A stretch of 64,000 bases of DNA from Sulfurovum sp. TSL6. GTDB lineage: Bacteria; Campylobacterota; Campylobacteria; Campylobacterales; Sulfurovaceae. Location of the stretch: NCBI RefSeq assembly GCF_019972115.1, contig NZ_BPFJ01000002.1, positions 558,001-622,000 on the forward strand. Direction: 5' to 3'. Below are positions 1 to 9,544 of the stretch, in pieces. The translations under genes were made by a program, and so were the position numbers. Position 1 is the stretch's first letter; every line of letters begins with the position of its first letter. The notes under the pieces were generated by a model that saw only the letters and a program-made list of their open reading frames with translations, was not told the origin of the DNA and ran no database searches.

Positions 1-596
1 ATTGTAAAATAACGTGGTACAAATGGTGTTGTTGGTGTTTGACCATTTTGTACTGCATTATTCCAAACTGGGTCTATATCATTAAATACCCAAAATTGTT
101 GTTGCACAAATGTTAAACTACCTGGGTAAAGTTCATTAGCACTATCTCTTGGCATAATTGCCATACCACCATGTAAACCACATAAACGGTTATAAGGAGC
201 ATTGAGCTTATCATAATACATAAATGAACCAGATCTTGTTGCAATAAAACTAAGGTCCTTAGTTGTACCACCTGCAATTATTCCACTATCCACAATACCA
301 TCAATCACAAAACTGTGTGGTGTTTGCAATGTATTCACGATAGTTATCTCAACTGTATCGCCTTCTTGAACTATAAATGACTCACCTGGGATATTAAGTG
401 TCGATGGCGAGCTGCTATACCCCATAAAATATACATCTTCGCCAGTCATTTGAGTGATGAACCCTTCTGTTATATAAAGGGTTCTGTTTATTGTTGCCGC
501 CTGAGCCGATGTGGCCCATACGGTGAGACTTGAGCCTGCGATTGCAGTACGTGCAAAACTGGCCATGCTAAACTTTAAAAAGTTTCTGCGCTTCAT
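1..596 (-). CDS. Tat-exported cupredoxin / multicopper-oxidase-like protein, 3' part outside window
   Basis: The start is at 596, preceded by an AAGGAGAGG ribosome site; about 198 residues are visible and the frame is still open at base 1. The N-terminus carries a twin-arginine signal (RRNFLKF, residues 3-9) and a hydrophobic stretch ending in an AQA-type cleavage site near residue 33, so the protein is probably exported folded with its cofactor. The following domain looks like a cupredoxin fold: PHSF with His94, then CGLHGGM with Cys139, His142 and Met145. C-x2-H-x2-M is the ligand spacing of amicyanin-type type-1 copper sites. The HxH and YHSH ligands of a classical multicopper-oxidase first domain are absent here (MYYDK instead). 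A copper electron carrier or a multi-domain oxidase with its trinuclear site elsewhere are both possible. Confidence 0.7.
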   Translation of the reverse strand, partial: MKRRNFLKFSMASFARTAIAGSSLTVWATSAQAATINRTLYITEGFITQMTGEDVYFMGYSSSPSTLNIPGESFIVQEGDTVEITIVNTLQTPHSFVIDGIVDSGIIAGGTTKDLSFIATRSGSFMYYDKLNAPYNRLCGLHGGMAIMPRDSANELYPGSLTFVQQQFWVFNDIDPVWNNAVQNGQTPTTPFVPRYFT

Positions 597-946
597 GTTA
601 ACACCTCTCCTTGTTAATTTTTATTCTATAAGTAAAAATATCCTAGTTATTCTTCTTTAAGAATAGTTAATGAGGCATCATCGTAGCTAGAAATTGTAAA
701 GAAAGTGTAAATAAAATAATATTTAAATATAATAAATATTTATTTTTAAAGTTTAAATATAATTTTATAAGGTTGCCTAGAGGCTATTTACTAATGAATT
801 ACTGAAGAAACAATGCAACTTTTTTTTAACTTTATTGACTTAATAAAAATGATGGGATATTACAAAAGTGGTAGGTAGACTAATCTAAAAAAATTTCAAC
901 TTCTTGTTAAAAGTAATTTACAAACGGTATATTCAGTGTTTAAAGG
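597..946. other. AT-rich intergenic region, 350 bp
   Basis: No open reading frame or RNA gene was recognised. The segment is very AT-rich with A and T runs and presumably holds the minus-strand promoter and 5' leader of the cupredoxin-like gene, whose ribosome site lies at its left edge. No convincing inverted repeat or regulator site was found. Confidence 0.6.
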
Positions 947-1023
947 TGGTACACCCATCAGGATTCGAACCTGAGACCTTCGGTACCGCAAACCGATGCT
1001 CTATCCAGCTGAGCTATGAGTGC
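947..1023 (-). tRNA. tRNA-Arg(GCG)
   Basis: The minus strand folds as a 77-nt cloverleaf. The acceptor is GCACTCA against TGGGTGT with two G-U pairs, the D arm is GCTC/GAGC, the anticodon stem is TCGGT/ACCGA around the loop TTGCGGT, the T loop is TTCGAAT, and CCA is encoded. The anticodon is GCG, reading CGC and CGU arginine codons, in place of the usual bacterial inosine-modified ACG. Confidence 0.93.
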
Positions 1024-1076
1024 ACATTTAAAGTGTAGTAGCGATAATTTAGAGCGCAATTATAGCAGAGAAATCT

Positions 1077-1778
1077 TTATTTATCAAGTAAGTTCATAGG
1101 TCCGAATAATTCGAGTGCCTTGGGGTTGGAAATAAACGTATGATTGTAAGGATGTTCCAATTCTATCGTTTCAAATTTATTAAGTGTAAATTGTTTCTTT
1201 AAGTCCTTTGCATGTGCACCGAACAAGATGAGTTTCGGTGCATTCTCTTCCATAGCATTTAACAGTGTCTGCACAAAGGGTTGCCATGCTTTTACATGTT
1301 TTTTCGTACTTTTTTTGTCTGTAAAAATCAGTGCTGTATTTAAAAGCAGTACCCCATTTTTTTCAAAATTACGCCGTAAATCATCTATAGAATCGATCAT
1401 TTGCGTTTTATCTAACTTGCTAATGGCTTCTTGCGAAGTATCGTCTATGGTCAATCTATGACTGGCGACAAGCGCCATTTTCATAAAGTTACGTAAACTT
1501 GTTGCACGATTGACCTCTTTACTTAGACCGGAGACTGAAAAAAGGTTCTGTACTTTGGTATCTATAAAGGCATATCCTCCGGCACTCTCTTTTCTTGGAT
1601 AGGGATCCTGACCGAACAAGATGTATTTGACTTTCTCTTTAGGTAGGGTGTTAAAGGCATTGAAGTAGTTTGCTTTTGAAGGGAAGTAGTGTTCATCTTC
1701 TTCTAAAAACCTTTGATACTCTGCCTCAAGAGAGGCATACGCTTCTAATAAAACTGTCTCCCATGAGCTTTTGGACAT
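1077..1778 (-). CDS. ung: Uracil-DNA glycosylase, family 1 (divergent)
   Basis: The 233-residue protein excises uracil from DNA to begin base-excision repair. It shows the water-activating motif GQDPYP near residue 56 (canonical GQDPYH), the central LLLNTALI strand, and HPYNHT near residue 210 at the position of the HPSPLS leucine-loop motif. Both divergences are substitutions within motifs rather than losses; the catalytic Asp and the HP pair remain. Its start codon overlaps the stop of the upstream small membrane-protein gene as TAATG, so the two are probably translationally coupled. The reading order on the minus strand is pssA, mqnP, small protein, ung. Confidence 0.85.
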   Translation of the reverse strand: MSKSSWETVLLEAYASLEAEYQRFLEEDEHYFPSKANYFNAFNTLPKEKVKYILFGQDPYPRKESAGGYAFIDTKVQNLFSVSGLSKEVNRATSLRNFMKMALVASHRLTIDDTSQEAISKLDKTQMIDSIDDLRRNFEKNGVLLLNTALIFTDKKSTKKHVKAWQPFVQTLLNAMEENAPKLILFGAHAKDLKKQFTLNKFETIELEHPYNHTFISNPKALELFGPMNLLDK

Positions 1779-2101
1779 TAATCTCTCTTTTTTAGTTTAT
1801 CAAACTTGATGATCAGCTCTATCTTGCTCACCGGGATGCCCAGTTTCTTAGAGACAGAAGCTTTACTTTCACCCGCATTGATAAGTTCCATCACTTCATC
1901 AAGAGAAGAGAAGTTGTCTATCACATCTTTCACGGCAACACGTGATGCTTCATAGTTTGCTATCGTCACATTTTTTACTTCCAGTATCTCATTGAGCTTT
2001 TTATTTTCTTTGGCTAATTTACTGTTTTTACTCATAAGCGTCAACAGTATAATGACCAACAGTGCCAATAACGCTAAAACTGTTATATCCATCATTTGCA
2101 T
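1778..2101 (-). CDS. Small membrane-anchored protein with helix-turn-helix-like tail
   Basis: This 107-residue protein is of unknown function. Residues 5-24 form one hydrophobic membrane helix, residues 25-55 are charged and likely coiled, and the C-terminal segment (about 66-100, including GESKASVSKKLGIP) resembles a small helix-turn-helix of the kind that senses repeated sites. The ribosome site GGAGG lies inside the last codons of mqnP, and the stop overlaps the ung start as TAATG. It therefore sits in a tightly packed operon between menaquinone and DNA-repair genes. No enzymatic motif is visible, and membrane anchoring of the HTH-like part is inferred. Confidence 0.7.
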   Translation of the reverse strand: MQMMDITVLALLALLVIILLTLMSKNSKLAKENKKLNEILEVKNVTIANYEASRVAVKDVIDNFSSLDEVMELINAGESKASVSKKLGIPVSKIELIIKFDKLKKRD

Positions 2102-2102
2102 C

Positions 2103-2957
2103 TTAGTTAACCTCCACGATAATTAAAATTAAAAAAACGAAGCCCAAGTAACCGTTCACTGTAAAAAAGGCTTTGTCTATTTTTGTAAAATCTTTGTTGA
2201 CTATGTAATGTTCATAACCCAACATGATAGCAGAAAAAAGTATTGCAAGCTGTGCCCATAAACCTAATCCTGCAGTGACTACAAAATACGTCCAGAAAAC
2301 GATGGCTAAAAGATGAAATACCCTTGCGATCCACAGGGTCTTGTTTGCTCCGAACTTAGAGGGAATAGAGTGTAAGCCATGTGCTTTATCAAATGCCATA
2401 TCTTGCAAAGAGTATAGCAGGTCAAACCCTGCCACCCAGAACATCACGCCAATGGCCAGATAAACAGACCAAAACGTTATTTCAGCGTTGACTGCCACTA
2501 CACCTGCTATAGGTGCCAGTCCAAGACTCACACCTAATATGAGGTGTGCCATCGAAGAGAAGCGCTTAAAAAGCGTATAGGCCCCAAGTACAAGTAAAAT
2601 AGGTAGAGAGAGCTGAAAAGCCAAAGTATTCACGAAATATGCAACTACAATAAACAACAAGGCATTCATCACTATAAATGCCAGCATTTGTGCATTTGAC
2701 ACTCTACCGTCTACGGAAGGACGACCTTTTGTACGGGGGTTAAGGATGTCAACGTCTCTGTCAAGATAACGGTTTACACCCATGGCAAAGTTTCGCGCAG
2801 TGACTGCTGCCAGTGTGCCTAAAAACAGTAACTTCCAACCGAACCAACCTTGCGCTGCTACAAGCATTGCAATAAAGATAAAGGGTAAGGAGAACACGGA
2901 GTGTTTAAACATAACCAGTTCTGAAAAATGGTTCAATTTCTCTTTTATACGATTCAC
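2103..2957 (-). CDS. mqnP: UbiA-family prenyltransferase, probable menaquinone MqnP
   Basis: This is a 284-residue integral membrane prenyltransferase with about eight or nine hydrophobic segments. Both Asp-rich Mg-diphosphate motifs are present: NRYLDRDVD (about residues 62-70) and DLLYSLQDMAFD (about 179-190). The family attaches a polyprenyl chain to an aromatic quinone precursor. Campylobacterota make menaquinone by the futalosine pathway, where this step is assigned to MqnP, so that role is favoured over ubiquinone UbiA on taxonomic grounds only. It lies nine bases downstream of pssA. Confidence 0.82.
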   Translation of the reverse strand: MNRIKEKLNHFSELVMFKHSVFSLPFIFIAMLVAAQGWFGWKLLFLGTLAAVTARNFAMGVNRYLDRDVDILNPRTKGRPSVDGRVSNAQMLAFIVMNALLFIVVAYFVNTLAFQLSLPILLVLGAYTLFKRFSSMAHLILGVSLGLAPIAGVVAVNAEITFWSVYLAIGVMFWVAGFDLLYSLQDMAFDKAHGLHSIPSKFGANKTLWIARVFHLLAIVFWTYFVVTAGLGLWAQLAILFSAIMLGYEHYIVNKDFTKIDKAFFTVNGYLGFVFLILIIVEVN

Positions 2958-2966
2958 AATACAGCT

Positions 2967-3527
2967 CTACGGATGAGGAATTTTTAACTTAGAATTGAGA
3001 GACCATGCAATGATCAGTACCAAAATAGCGATCACATAACCGCTTGTGACCACACCGTAAGCATTCAATAGATACAGTACCCATAACAGTATTGCTCCTA
3101 AGGGTGTCGGTACACCTTCAAAGAATTTTTCAACTTCTCCTACATCAACTTTGAGATTGAACTCTACAAGCCTACGTAAACCACTGATGATATACCAAAT
3201 AAAGACCAAACCTAACAACAGTTCTTCTACACCTGTGATACCACTGTAGTGTCTTACTGCATAAAAGAGTAAGAATGCAGGCATGACTACAAAAGAGAGA
3301 AAATCTGCAAAACTGTCAAGTTGTATACCAAACTCTGTAGAGAGACTGTATTTTCGAGCCAGTTTTCCATCTATAATATCACAGGCACCACCGATCCATG
3401 CCAAAACAATAGCCGTAAAAAAATCACCTTTAACAATGAAAAATATCGCCATGATCCCTGCAGTGATATTCAAATATGTTACTAAGTTCGCGATATTAAA
3501 ACGGTTGTTCTTGTCAAATAAATTCAT
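2967..3527 (-). CDS. pssA: CDP-alcohol phosphatidyltransferase, probable phosphatidylserine synthase
   Basis: The 186-residue membrane enzyme transfers a phosphatidyl group from CDP-diacylglycerol to an alcohol, probably serine, at the cytoplasmic membrane. The full signature D-x2-DG-x2-AR-x8-G-x3-D-x3-D is present from DIIDGKLAR to LDSFAD (about residues 48-73). Around it are hydrophobic helices. It is shorter than many PssA proteins, and a phosphatidylglycerol-phosphate synthase cannot be excluded from sequence alone. It is the first gene of the minus-strand group running through mqnP to ung, and diverges from miaA across 100 bases. Confidence 0.75.
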   Translation of the reverse strand: MNLFDKNNRFNIANLVTYLNITAGIMAIFFIVKGDFFTAIVLAWIGGACDIIDGKLARKYSLSTEFGIQLDSFADFLSFVVMPAFLLFYAVRHYSGITGVEELLLGLVFIWYIISGLRRLVEFNLKVDVGEVEKFFEGVPTPLGAILLWVLYLLNAYGVVTSGYVIAILVLIIAWSLNSKLKIPHP

Positions 3528-3627
3528 TCATGACCCTCATTGATTTATAGCCGTATTTTATCCTTTTTGGGGTTATGGTATGATTACGCTATGAAAAGTA
3601 TTAAAACAGACTATAGTGAGGCACTAA

Positions 3628-4536
3628 ATGCCGAGTCTTAAAACCTTTAAACAACTTGCGCTTATCGGTCCTACAGCATCCGGGAAAACGGCTCTTGCCA
3701 TCAAAGTAGCGCAACATATGGATGCCTATATTTTATCACTGGATTCACTTTCTATCTACAAAGAGATCGACATAGTCTCTGCTAAGCCTACACCAGAGGA
3801 ACGTGCCGGTATTACACATTTTGGCATTGACTACCTTTACCCTGATGAAAATTTCGATGTTACAACCTTTATTAAGCTTTACCATGAGGTTCATACACTG
3901 TGTCTTAAAGACGAAAAAAACCTTGTCATTGTCGGGGGAACCAGTTTTTACTTGAAAATGCTCATTGAAGGTATCAGTGAACTGCCTACTATTTCAAATG
4001 AAACAAAAGTAAAGACCAATTCCTATCTACAGGACTTGCATAAAACCTATGAATGGCTATTTGGTTTAGATAAGCTCTATATGTCAAATATAGAATCCAA
4101 TGATCCTTACCGTATAGAAAAAGCTTTAAATATTTATTTGGAAACAGGACTGACCCCGACACATTATTTTAAACAATCCCCACCCCGGCCTACTGTGACT
4201 GAACCACTGCCTATTTACCAGATTGCAATCGATAGAGAAAGACTTCGTGAACGTATAGCCTTGCGTACCGGGATGATGGTGAACGATGGATTGATCGATG
4301 AAATATGTATGCTAGAAAAAAAGTATACACGCACACCCAACTGTATGAAATCTATAGGGATCAAAGAGACATTGGCTTACCTGGATGGCAGGTATGACAA
4401 AAAGATGCTTAGTGAAAAGATCACTACCAATACTGCAAGACTGGCTAAACGACAGACAACATTTAATAACTCTCAGTTCAAGAATGTAATAAAAGGAAGT
4501 GTTAAAGAGTTGGAAAATATGTTACTTAGAAGATAA
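3628..4536 (+). CDS. miaA: tRNA dimethylallyltransferase
   Basis: The 302-residue enzyme adds a dimethylallyl group to A37 of tRNAs that read codons beginning with U. It shows the P-loop GPTASGKT at residues 14-21, DSLSIYKEIDI just after it (the substrate-binding Asp-Ser region), and the later IGIKE block near residue 247 typical of MiaA. Its length matches the family. The ATG follows a weak GTGAGG site. It is the only plus-strand gene in the first 16 kb and converges on nuoN. Confidence 0.93.
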   Translation: MPSLKTFKQLALIGPTASGKTALAIKVAQHMDAYILSLDSLSIYKEIDIVSAKPTPEERAGITHFGIDYLYPDENFDVTTFIKLYHEVHTLCLKDEKNLVIVGGTSFYLKMLIEGISELPTISNETKVKTNSYLQDLHKTYEWLFGLDKLYMSNIESNDPYRIEKALNIYLETGLTPTHYFKQSPPRPTVTEPLPIYQIAIDRERLRERIALRTGMMVNDGLIDEICMLEKKYTRTPNCMKSIGIKETLAYLDGRYDKKMLSEKITTNTARLAKRQTTFNNSQFKNVIKGSVKELENMLLRR

Positions 4537-4588
4537 CAAGTACTTTTATAAGCCTTGTTATACGTTCTAGAGCAAAGAGCCCTAGAAC
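4533..4588. terminator. Two hairpins between convergent miaA and nuoN
   Basis: Two inverted repeats fill the gap. ATAACAAG pairs with CTTGTTAT (4533-4540 with 4554-4561, overlapping the miaA stop), and GTTCTAG pairs with CTAGAAC (4564-4570 with 4582-4588). Neither has a long T run, so factor-assisted or bidirectional termination is inferred. Confidence 0.5.
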
Positions 4589-4596
4589 TTTGCAGA

Positions 4597-6087
4597 TCAG
4601 TACCCGCTGGCACTTATCATATAATATAGATAAGATACAAGTGGCTGTACATAGAAGATCGCTGATACAGTTGCAACTGTTGCAAAACCGATGATAGCCA
4701 TCAGTGGTTTAGAGATGTTATAGTAGACAACATCCACATCTTTCACCGGATCTTTCAAGAACATGTATACCACAAGTTTCAAGTAGTAGTATGCTGCGAT
4801 AGCCGAGTTAAGACCCATCACGATCGCTAACCAGATATAACCTGCATTGACTGCTGCCTGCATCACATAAACTTTACCCCAGAATACTGAAAATGGAGGT
4901 ACACCCGCCAGTGAGAACATAAAGAGTCCCATAATCACTGCACCCATAGGCATGATCTGGATAAGCCCTGCAAATTTCTCGTATGGGTGGTCATAACGGT
5001 CATCGAATCTTCTCTTCTTGTGACGAGAGATCCATAGCATTGCAAAAGCACCAAGATTCGTAAACATAAAGAGTGCATAGTAAAGGAATATTGCCGTATT
5101 ACCCTCTGTTGTATCTAAAGCCAGTGCTGCCATAATGAAACCGGCATGAGAGATAGATGAGTATGCAAGCATACGTTTTACATCATTTTGTACCAATGCC
5201 ATAATATTAGCAAGTGTCATTGTAAGTACGGCAATGATAAGGATCGTCCATCTTACCCACTCGATACCAAGATCAATATACATGCCAAAGAGTCTAATAC
5301 TTACTACAAAAGCAGCTATTTTAGGTACCACTGACATATATCCAGCTAAAGGTGCAGAAGCACCCTCATATACATCTGGTGCCCATGTATGGAACGGGAA
5401 GAGTGAAAGTTTAAATGCAAAAGAAACAAGTAAGAGTACAGATGAACCAAAAATAGCGATCATCAATCCTGTTTCATTCAAACGTGTAGCCATGACTTCT
5501 GCCACTTTATAAAGTTCTACTGAACCTGTCAGTGCATAAATAACAGCTGAACCCATTGCAAAGAATGCTGCTGCAAGCGCACCCATTGTAAAGTACTTCA
5601 CCGCTGCTTCATATGAATTGCTTCTGTTGTGCAACGCAATAAGCGTATAGAGTGAAAGAGATGCTGTCTCAAGCCCTACAAAGATCAGAATAAGGTTATC
5701 TGATGCTACCATAAACTGGAATCCTGCAATCATAAATAAGAAGAGTGCAAAAAATTCAGGATATGAATACTCATGAAATCTTTTTGACGTGAGTGCAAGT
5801 GGTATGAAGATCATTGATCCACCAACGATCATCAGTTGAGAGATGATAGAGATACCATCGATCAACATGACATCAAAGAATCCACGTTCATTGACATTGA
5901 GTCCCAATACAGAACCAAAATTAATGAAAAGTACTAGGATCGTTAACATCACATACAGTGACTTATGTAATTTCTCATTAAGAAGATCAAGAATCAAAAT
6001 AATCAAACCGCCGGCAATAGCTATAAGCATTGGTGCTAGGGAAATAAGGTTTAGGCTTTCTAAACTCACATTAATTGGCTCTAACAT
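4597..6087 (-). CDS. nuoN: Complex I membrane subunit NuoN
   Basis: The 496-residue polytopic protein is one of three antiporter-like proton-translocating subunits. About fourteen hydrophobic segments are visible. The conserved block HTWAPDVYEGA (about residues 228-238) and the lysine in VVPKIAAF just after it match the central proton channel. Its ATG overlaps the nuoM stop as TAATG. It is the last gene of the nuo cluster and ends before a pair of hairpins that separate it from miaA. Confidence 0.96.
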   Translation of the reverse strand: MLEPINVSLESLNLISLAPMLIAIAGGLIILILDLLNEKLHKSLYVMLTILVLFINFGSVLGLNVNERGFFDVMLIDGISIISQLMIVGGSMIFIPLALTSKRFHEYSYPEFFALFLFMIAGFQFMVASDNLILIFVGLETASLSLYTLIALHNRSNSYEAAVKYFTMGALAAAFFAMGSAVIYALTGSVELYKVAEVMATRLNETGLMIAIFGSSVLLLVSFAFKLSLFPFHTWAPDVYEGASAPLAGYMSVVPKIAAFVVSIRLFGMYIDLGIEWVRWTILIIAVLTMTLANIMALVQNDVKRMLAYSSISHAGFIMAALALDTTEGNTAIFLYYALFMFTNLGAFAMLWISRHKKRRFDDRYDHPYEKFAGLIQIMPMGAVIMGLFMFSLAGVPPFSVFWGKVYVMQAAVNAGYIWLAIVMGLNSAIAAYYYLKLVVYMFLKDPVKDVDVVYYNISKPLMAIIGFATVATVSAIFYVQPLVSYLYYMISASGY

Positions 6088-7613
6088 TAGTTCACCTCCT
6101 TATTTGATTTTGCAACTCTTATCATATCTTTTGCCTCTTGTGTAATCGCTTTTTCATCCATAAAGCTTAACAGTGCTTTTACAGAGTTATCTATTGGGCC
6201 GAGTACTGGTTTAGGATATACACCTAACCAAACTACAATCGCAACCAATGGAATAAGTGACCATGTTTCTCTACGATTTAGATCTTTAAGTTTTTTGTTC
6301 TCTTCATTATTCAATGGTCCAAAGAATGTACGTTTCATGACTCTTAACATATAGACGGCACCTAAAATAATAGAAGTACCAGCTAAGATAGTCATCATAG
6401 GTGATACTTGGTAGAAACCAAGAAGAACAAGGAATTCACCCACAAAACCGATAGTCAGTGGTAAACCTACCGATGCCATGAGCATAATTCCAAAAATAAC
6501 CGCAAATTTAGGCATCACTGATGCGATACCACCAAATTCAGACATAAGTTTTGTATGTCTTCTATCATAGATCATACCCACAAGCATAAACAGTGCACCC
6601 GAAACGATACCGTGAGACAACATTTGGAATACTGAACCTGACAGACCCTCTGCATTCATTGCAAAAAGACCAAGCATAATAATACCCATATGTGATACCG
6701 AAGAGTATGCGACCACTTGTTTCACATCTTTTTGAGCATATGCGATCATTGCTGTATAGATGATCATAATGAGTGACAATACAGCAATTGGTGTGATTGA
6801 TATCACAGAGGCATCCGGGAACATTGGAAGTGAAAATCTTACAAATCCGTATGTACCCATTTTAAGGAGTACCGCTGCAAGAATGACCGAACCTATTGTT
6901 GGTGCTTGACCGTGTGCATAGGGGATCCAAGTATGAAATGGGAACATCGGTACTTTAATAGCAAAACCGATAAAGAACGCTGCAAATAACCACAATTGAT
7001 AATTCACAGGCAATACCAATGCATACCAGTCAGTAATTGCAAAGCTCCATACGCCAGTAAGGTTATGGTAAATATATGCAACAAATAACATACCTACAAG
7101 CATGATCAATGACCCTGTAAATGTATAGAGGAAGAATTTGATCGATGCATAAATTCTAAGCGGTCCACCCCATGCACCAACGATATAAAGCATTGGTACC
7201 AGTGAAAGCTCCCAGAATAAGTAGAAGATAATCGCATCAAGTGCAACAAATACACCTACCATTGTCATCTCTAGGAAAAGCAGTGTCACAATCATATTTT
7301 TAATATTTTTCGTTTCACCCATACTTGCCATACCGATAAGTGTCATCAATGTTGTCATCAGAATAATGAACAATGAGATACCATCCGCACCAACATAATA
7401 AGAGATACCCATATCAGGGATCAATGGGATCATTTCTACAAACTGCATTCCGGCACTTGATGTATCGAAACTGAACCATAACCATAAAGAGAGCAAGAAT
7501 TCGATTGTCGCTACAGTAATACCATAGGCTCTAGCACTCTCTTTATCTACTACAAATCCAAGCAATCCTGCAACTGCCGGGAAGAAGACCAATATACTTA
7601 AAATATTTTCCAT
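6087..7613 (-). CDS. nuoM: Complex I membrane subunit NuoM
   Basis: The 508-residue antiporter-like subunit of the membrane arm has a conserved channel glutamate in FYLFWELSLVPM (about residues 130-141) and HTWIPYAHGQAP followed by a lysine in AVLLKMGTYGF. These mark a complete proton-channel half-pair. It starts nine bases after nuoL and overlaps nuoN. A cytoplasmic charged tail (about 470-508) closes the protein. No unusual substitution was seen. Confidence 0.96.
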   Translation of the reverse strand: MENILSILVFFPAVAGLLGFVVDKESARAYGITVATIEFLLSLWLWFSFDTSSAGMQFVEMIPLIPDMGISYYVGADGISLFIILMTTLMTLIGMASMGETKNIKNMIVTLLFLEMTMVGVFVALDAIIFYLFWELSLVPMLYIVGAWGGPLRIYASIKFFLYTFTGSLIMLVGMLFVAYIYHNLTGVWSFAITDWYALVLPVNYQLWLFAAFFIGFAIKVPMFPFHTWIPYAHGQAPTIGSVILAAVLLKMGTYGFVRFSLPMFPDASVISITPIAVLSLIMIIYTAMIAYAQKDVKQVVAYSSVSHMGIIMLGLFAMNAEGLSGSVFQMLSHGIVSGALFMLVGMIYDRRHTKLMSEFGGIASVMPKFAVIFGIMLMASVGLPLTIGFVGEFLVLLGFYQVSPMMTILAGTSIILGAVYMLRVMKRTFFGPLNNEENKKLKDLNRRETWSLIPLVAIVVWLGVYPKPVLGPIDNSVKALLSFMDEKAITQEAKDMIRVAKSNKEVN

Positions 7614-7622
7614 TTTTACCCC

Positions 7623-9542
7623 TTAACCTATCATCGCTGAAATCGCAGCAATTACCAATAACAGTACCGCACCAACAGCCATCCAGTTTAGATAGTTTGA
7701 AAGGTTACCTGTTTGCATACTTCTTGTTTTATCACCAGAACCGTAAAGGAACTTCGCAATATTATCTACGGTTGCATCTACTATTTTTAAATCTACCTCT
7801 GTCCAGAATTTCTCAGAAATCATCATATATGGTTTGGTGATGAATTCTTCATAGAATTTTGGCACATAATATTGGTTGGCAAGTAGTTTATAGAAGAAAC
7901 CGTTTTCAACTTTTTCACTTCTTTTCCAAGCATTTTCACCTGTTCTTGCATATTTATAATAAGCATAAGCGATACCCGAGAGTGCAAAGAAAATTACAAT
8001 AAGACCCAAATACGTTGCCAAGTGGTGTGTATGATCAGACATTTCATACTGAACAGTCTCACCTATCTTATAGATAAATGCTTTGTATGATCCCATAAAC
8101 CATCCTGTGATAATAGCAAGTACTGCAAGAGGAGACATTGCTACGAGGACAAATTTGTACATTTCATGTGGGTGGAACCCTAATGGTGTGTGACGATCTT
8201 CACCATGGAATGATAAAAAGACTTGTCTAAATGAATAAAATGCCGTCATTCCCGCAGTGATCACCAACATGCCCCATAAGATATAAGTATGTTCATTAAA
8301 TGCTGTTTCAATGATCGCATCTTTTGACCAGAAACCTGCAAGTGGCGGCAGACCAGCAAGTGCAACAGAAGCGATAGTCATATAGATCCATGTACCTCTC
8401 ATCTTCTTTCTAAGTGCACCCATCTTAAAGAGATCAAGCTCATCATGCATAGCATGCATCACGTTACCTCCACCAAGGAAAAGGAGTGCTTTAAAGAAGG
8501 CGTGTGCCGCAAGGTGGAAAAGTGCGATCCAATACGCACCAAGTCCTGCCGCTGCGAACATATATCCTAACTGCGAAAGTGTAGAGTACGCAATAATTCT
8601 TTTTAAGTCACGTTCAACCAGTGCCATTGATGCTGCGTAGAATGCAACAAAGGTACCAAGAGAAGCAATAAAGAAACTCACTCCAGCAACTTCTTCCATA
8701 CTATACAATGGGTTAGATCTAATCACTAAGAAAACCCCTGCTGTTACCATCGTTGCTGCGTGAATCAATGCAGAAACCGGTGTAGGACCTTCCATTGCAT
8801 CCGTTAACCATGTGTGAAGCGGAAACTGCGCTGATTTACCCATCGCACCGATAAAGAGTGCGATCGCCGCTGTAACCAAGACGGTTTCACCAAGATATGG
8901 AAGCTGAGCAAATACTTCATCATACTGAAGTGAACCTGTGTTCCAGTAAAGAATAAAGATACCGATCAGCATACCAAGGTCAGCGATACGGTTCATAATA
9001 AATGCTTCATTTGCTGCCCAAGACGGAGAGATCGAAGGATTTTCTTCTCTTGTCTGATCTGGCTTGTGATACCAAAAACCAACCAGTAACCATGAACAAA
9101 CACCAACACCTTCCCAACCTATAAACAGACCGGCAAAGTTATCTGACATTACAAGTATCATCATAGAGAATACGAAAGCCGACAGATAGGAGAAGAATCT
9201 GTTAAAACTCTTATCATGGTCCATATAACCGATCGCATAAATATGTACTACTGTAGAAACCAAAGTTACTACTGTCATCATGGTTACTGAGATCTGATCA
9301 ACCACAAAACCAAATGGTATATTGAGATCTCCAGCATTGATCCAATCCATCATCGTTACATGTACCACTGTACCTGTTGTGTAAAGGTTGAATGCTAAGG
9401 TTGCTGAAGCGACAAACGACAAACCTATAAGTAGAGAACCTACTACACCTACAAATATTTTTCTTTCACTCATACCAAATAAAGCTGCAAAAAGAGACCC
9501 TACAAATGGTGCAAAAAGTGCTATATATACTAAATTTTCCAT
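7623..9542 (-). CDS. nuoL: Complex I membrane subunit NuoL
   Basis: The 639-residue distal proton-pumping subunit contains GLFIGWEGVGVCSW (about 138-151) with the channel Glu and HTWLTDAMEGPTPVSA (about 243-258), the Proton_antipo_M signature. The long C-terminal segment has the spread typical of the lateral helix and a final hydrophobic anchor. It lies two bases from nuoK and nine from nuoM, so one transcript is likely. Confidence 0.96.
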   Translation of the reverse strand: MENLVYIALFAPFVGSLFAALFGMSERKIFVGVVGSLLIGLSFVASATLAFNLYTTGTVVHVTMMDWINAGDLNIPFGFVVDQISVTMMTVVTLVSTVVHIYAIGYMDHDKSFNRFFSYLSAFVFSMMILVMSDNFAGLFIGWEGVGVCSWLLVGFWYHKPDQTREENPSISPSWAANEAFIMNRIADLGMLIGIFILYWNTGSLQYDEVFAQLPYLGETVLVTAAIALFIGAMGKSAQFPLHTWLTDAMEGPTPVSALIHAATMVTAGVFLVIRSNPLYSMEEVAGVSFFIASLGTFVAFYAASMALVERDLKRIIAYSTLSQLGYMFAAAGLGAYWIALFHLAAHAFFKALLFLGGGNVMHAMHDELDLFKMGALRKKMRGTWIYMTIASVALAGLPPLAGFWSKDAIIETAFNEHTYILWGMLVITAGMTAFYSFRQVFLSFHGEDRHTPLGFHPHEMYKFVLVAMSPLAVLAIITGWFMGSYKAFIYKIGETVQYEMSDHTHHLATYLGLIVIFFALSGIAYAYYKYARTGENAWKRSEKVENGFFYKLLANQYYVPKFYEEFITKPYMMISEKFWTEVDLKIVDATVDNIAKFLYGSGDKTRSMQTGNLSNYLNWMAVGAVLLLVIAAISAMIG

Positions 9543-9544
9543 TA

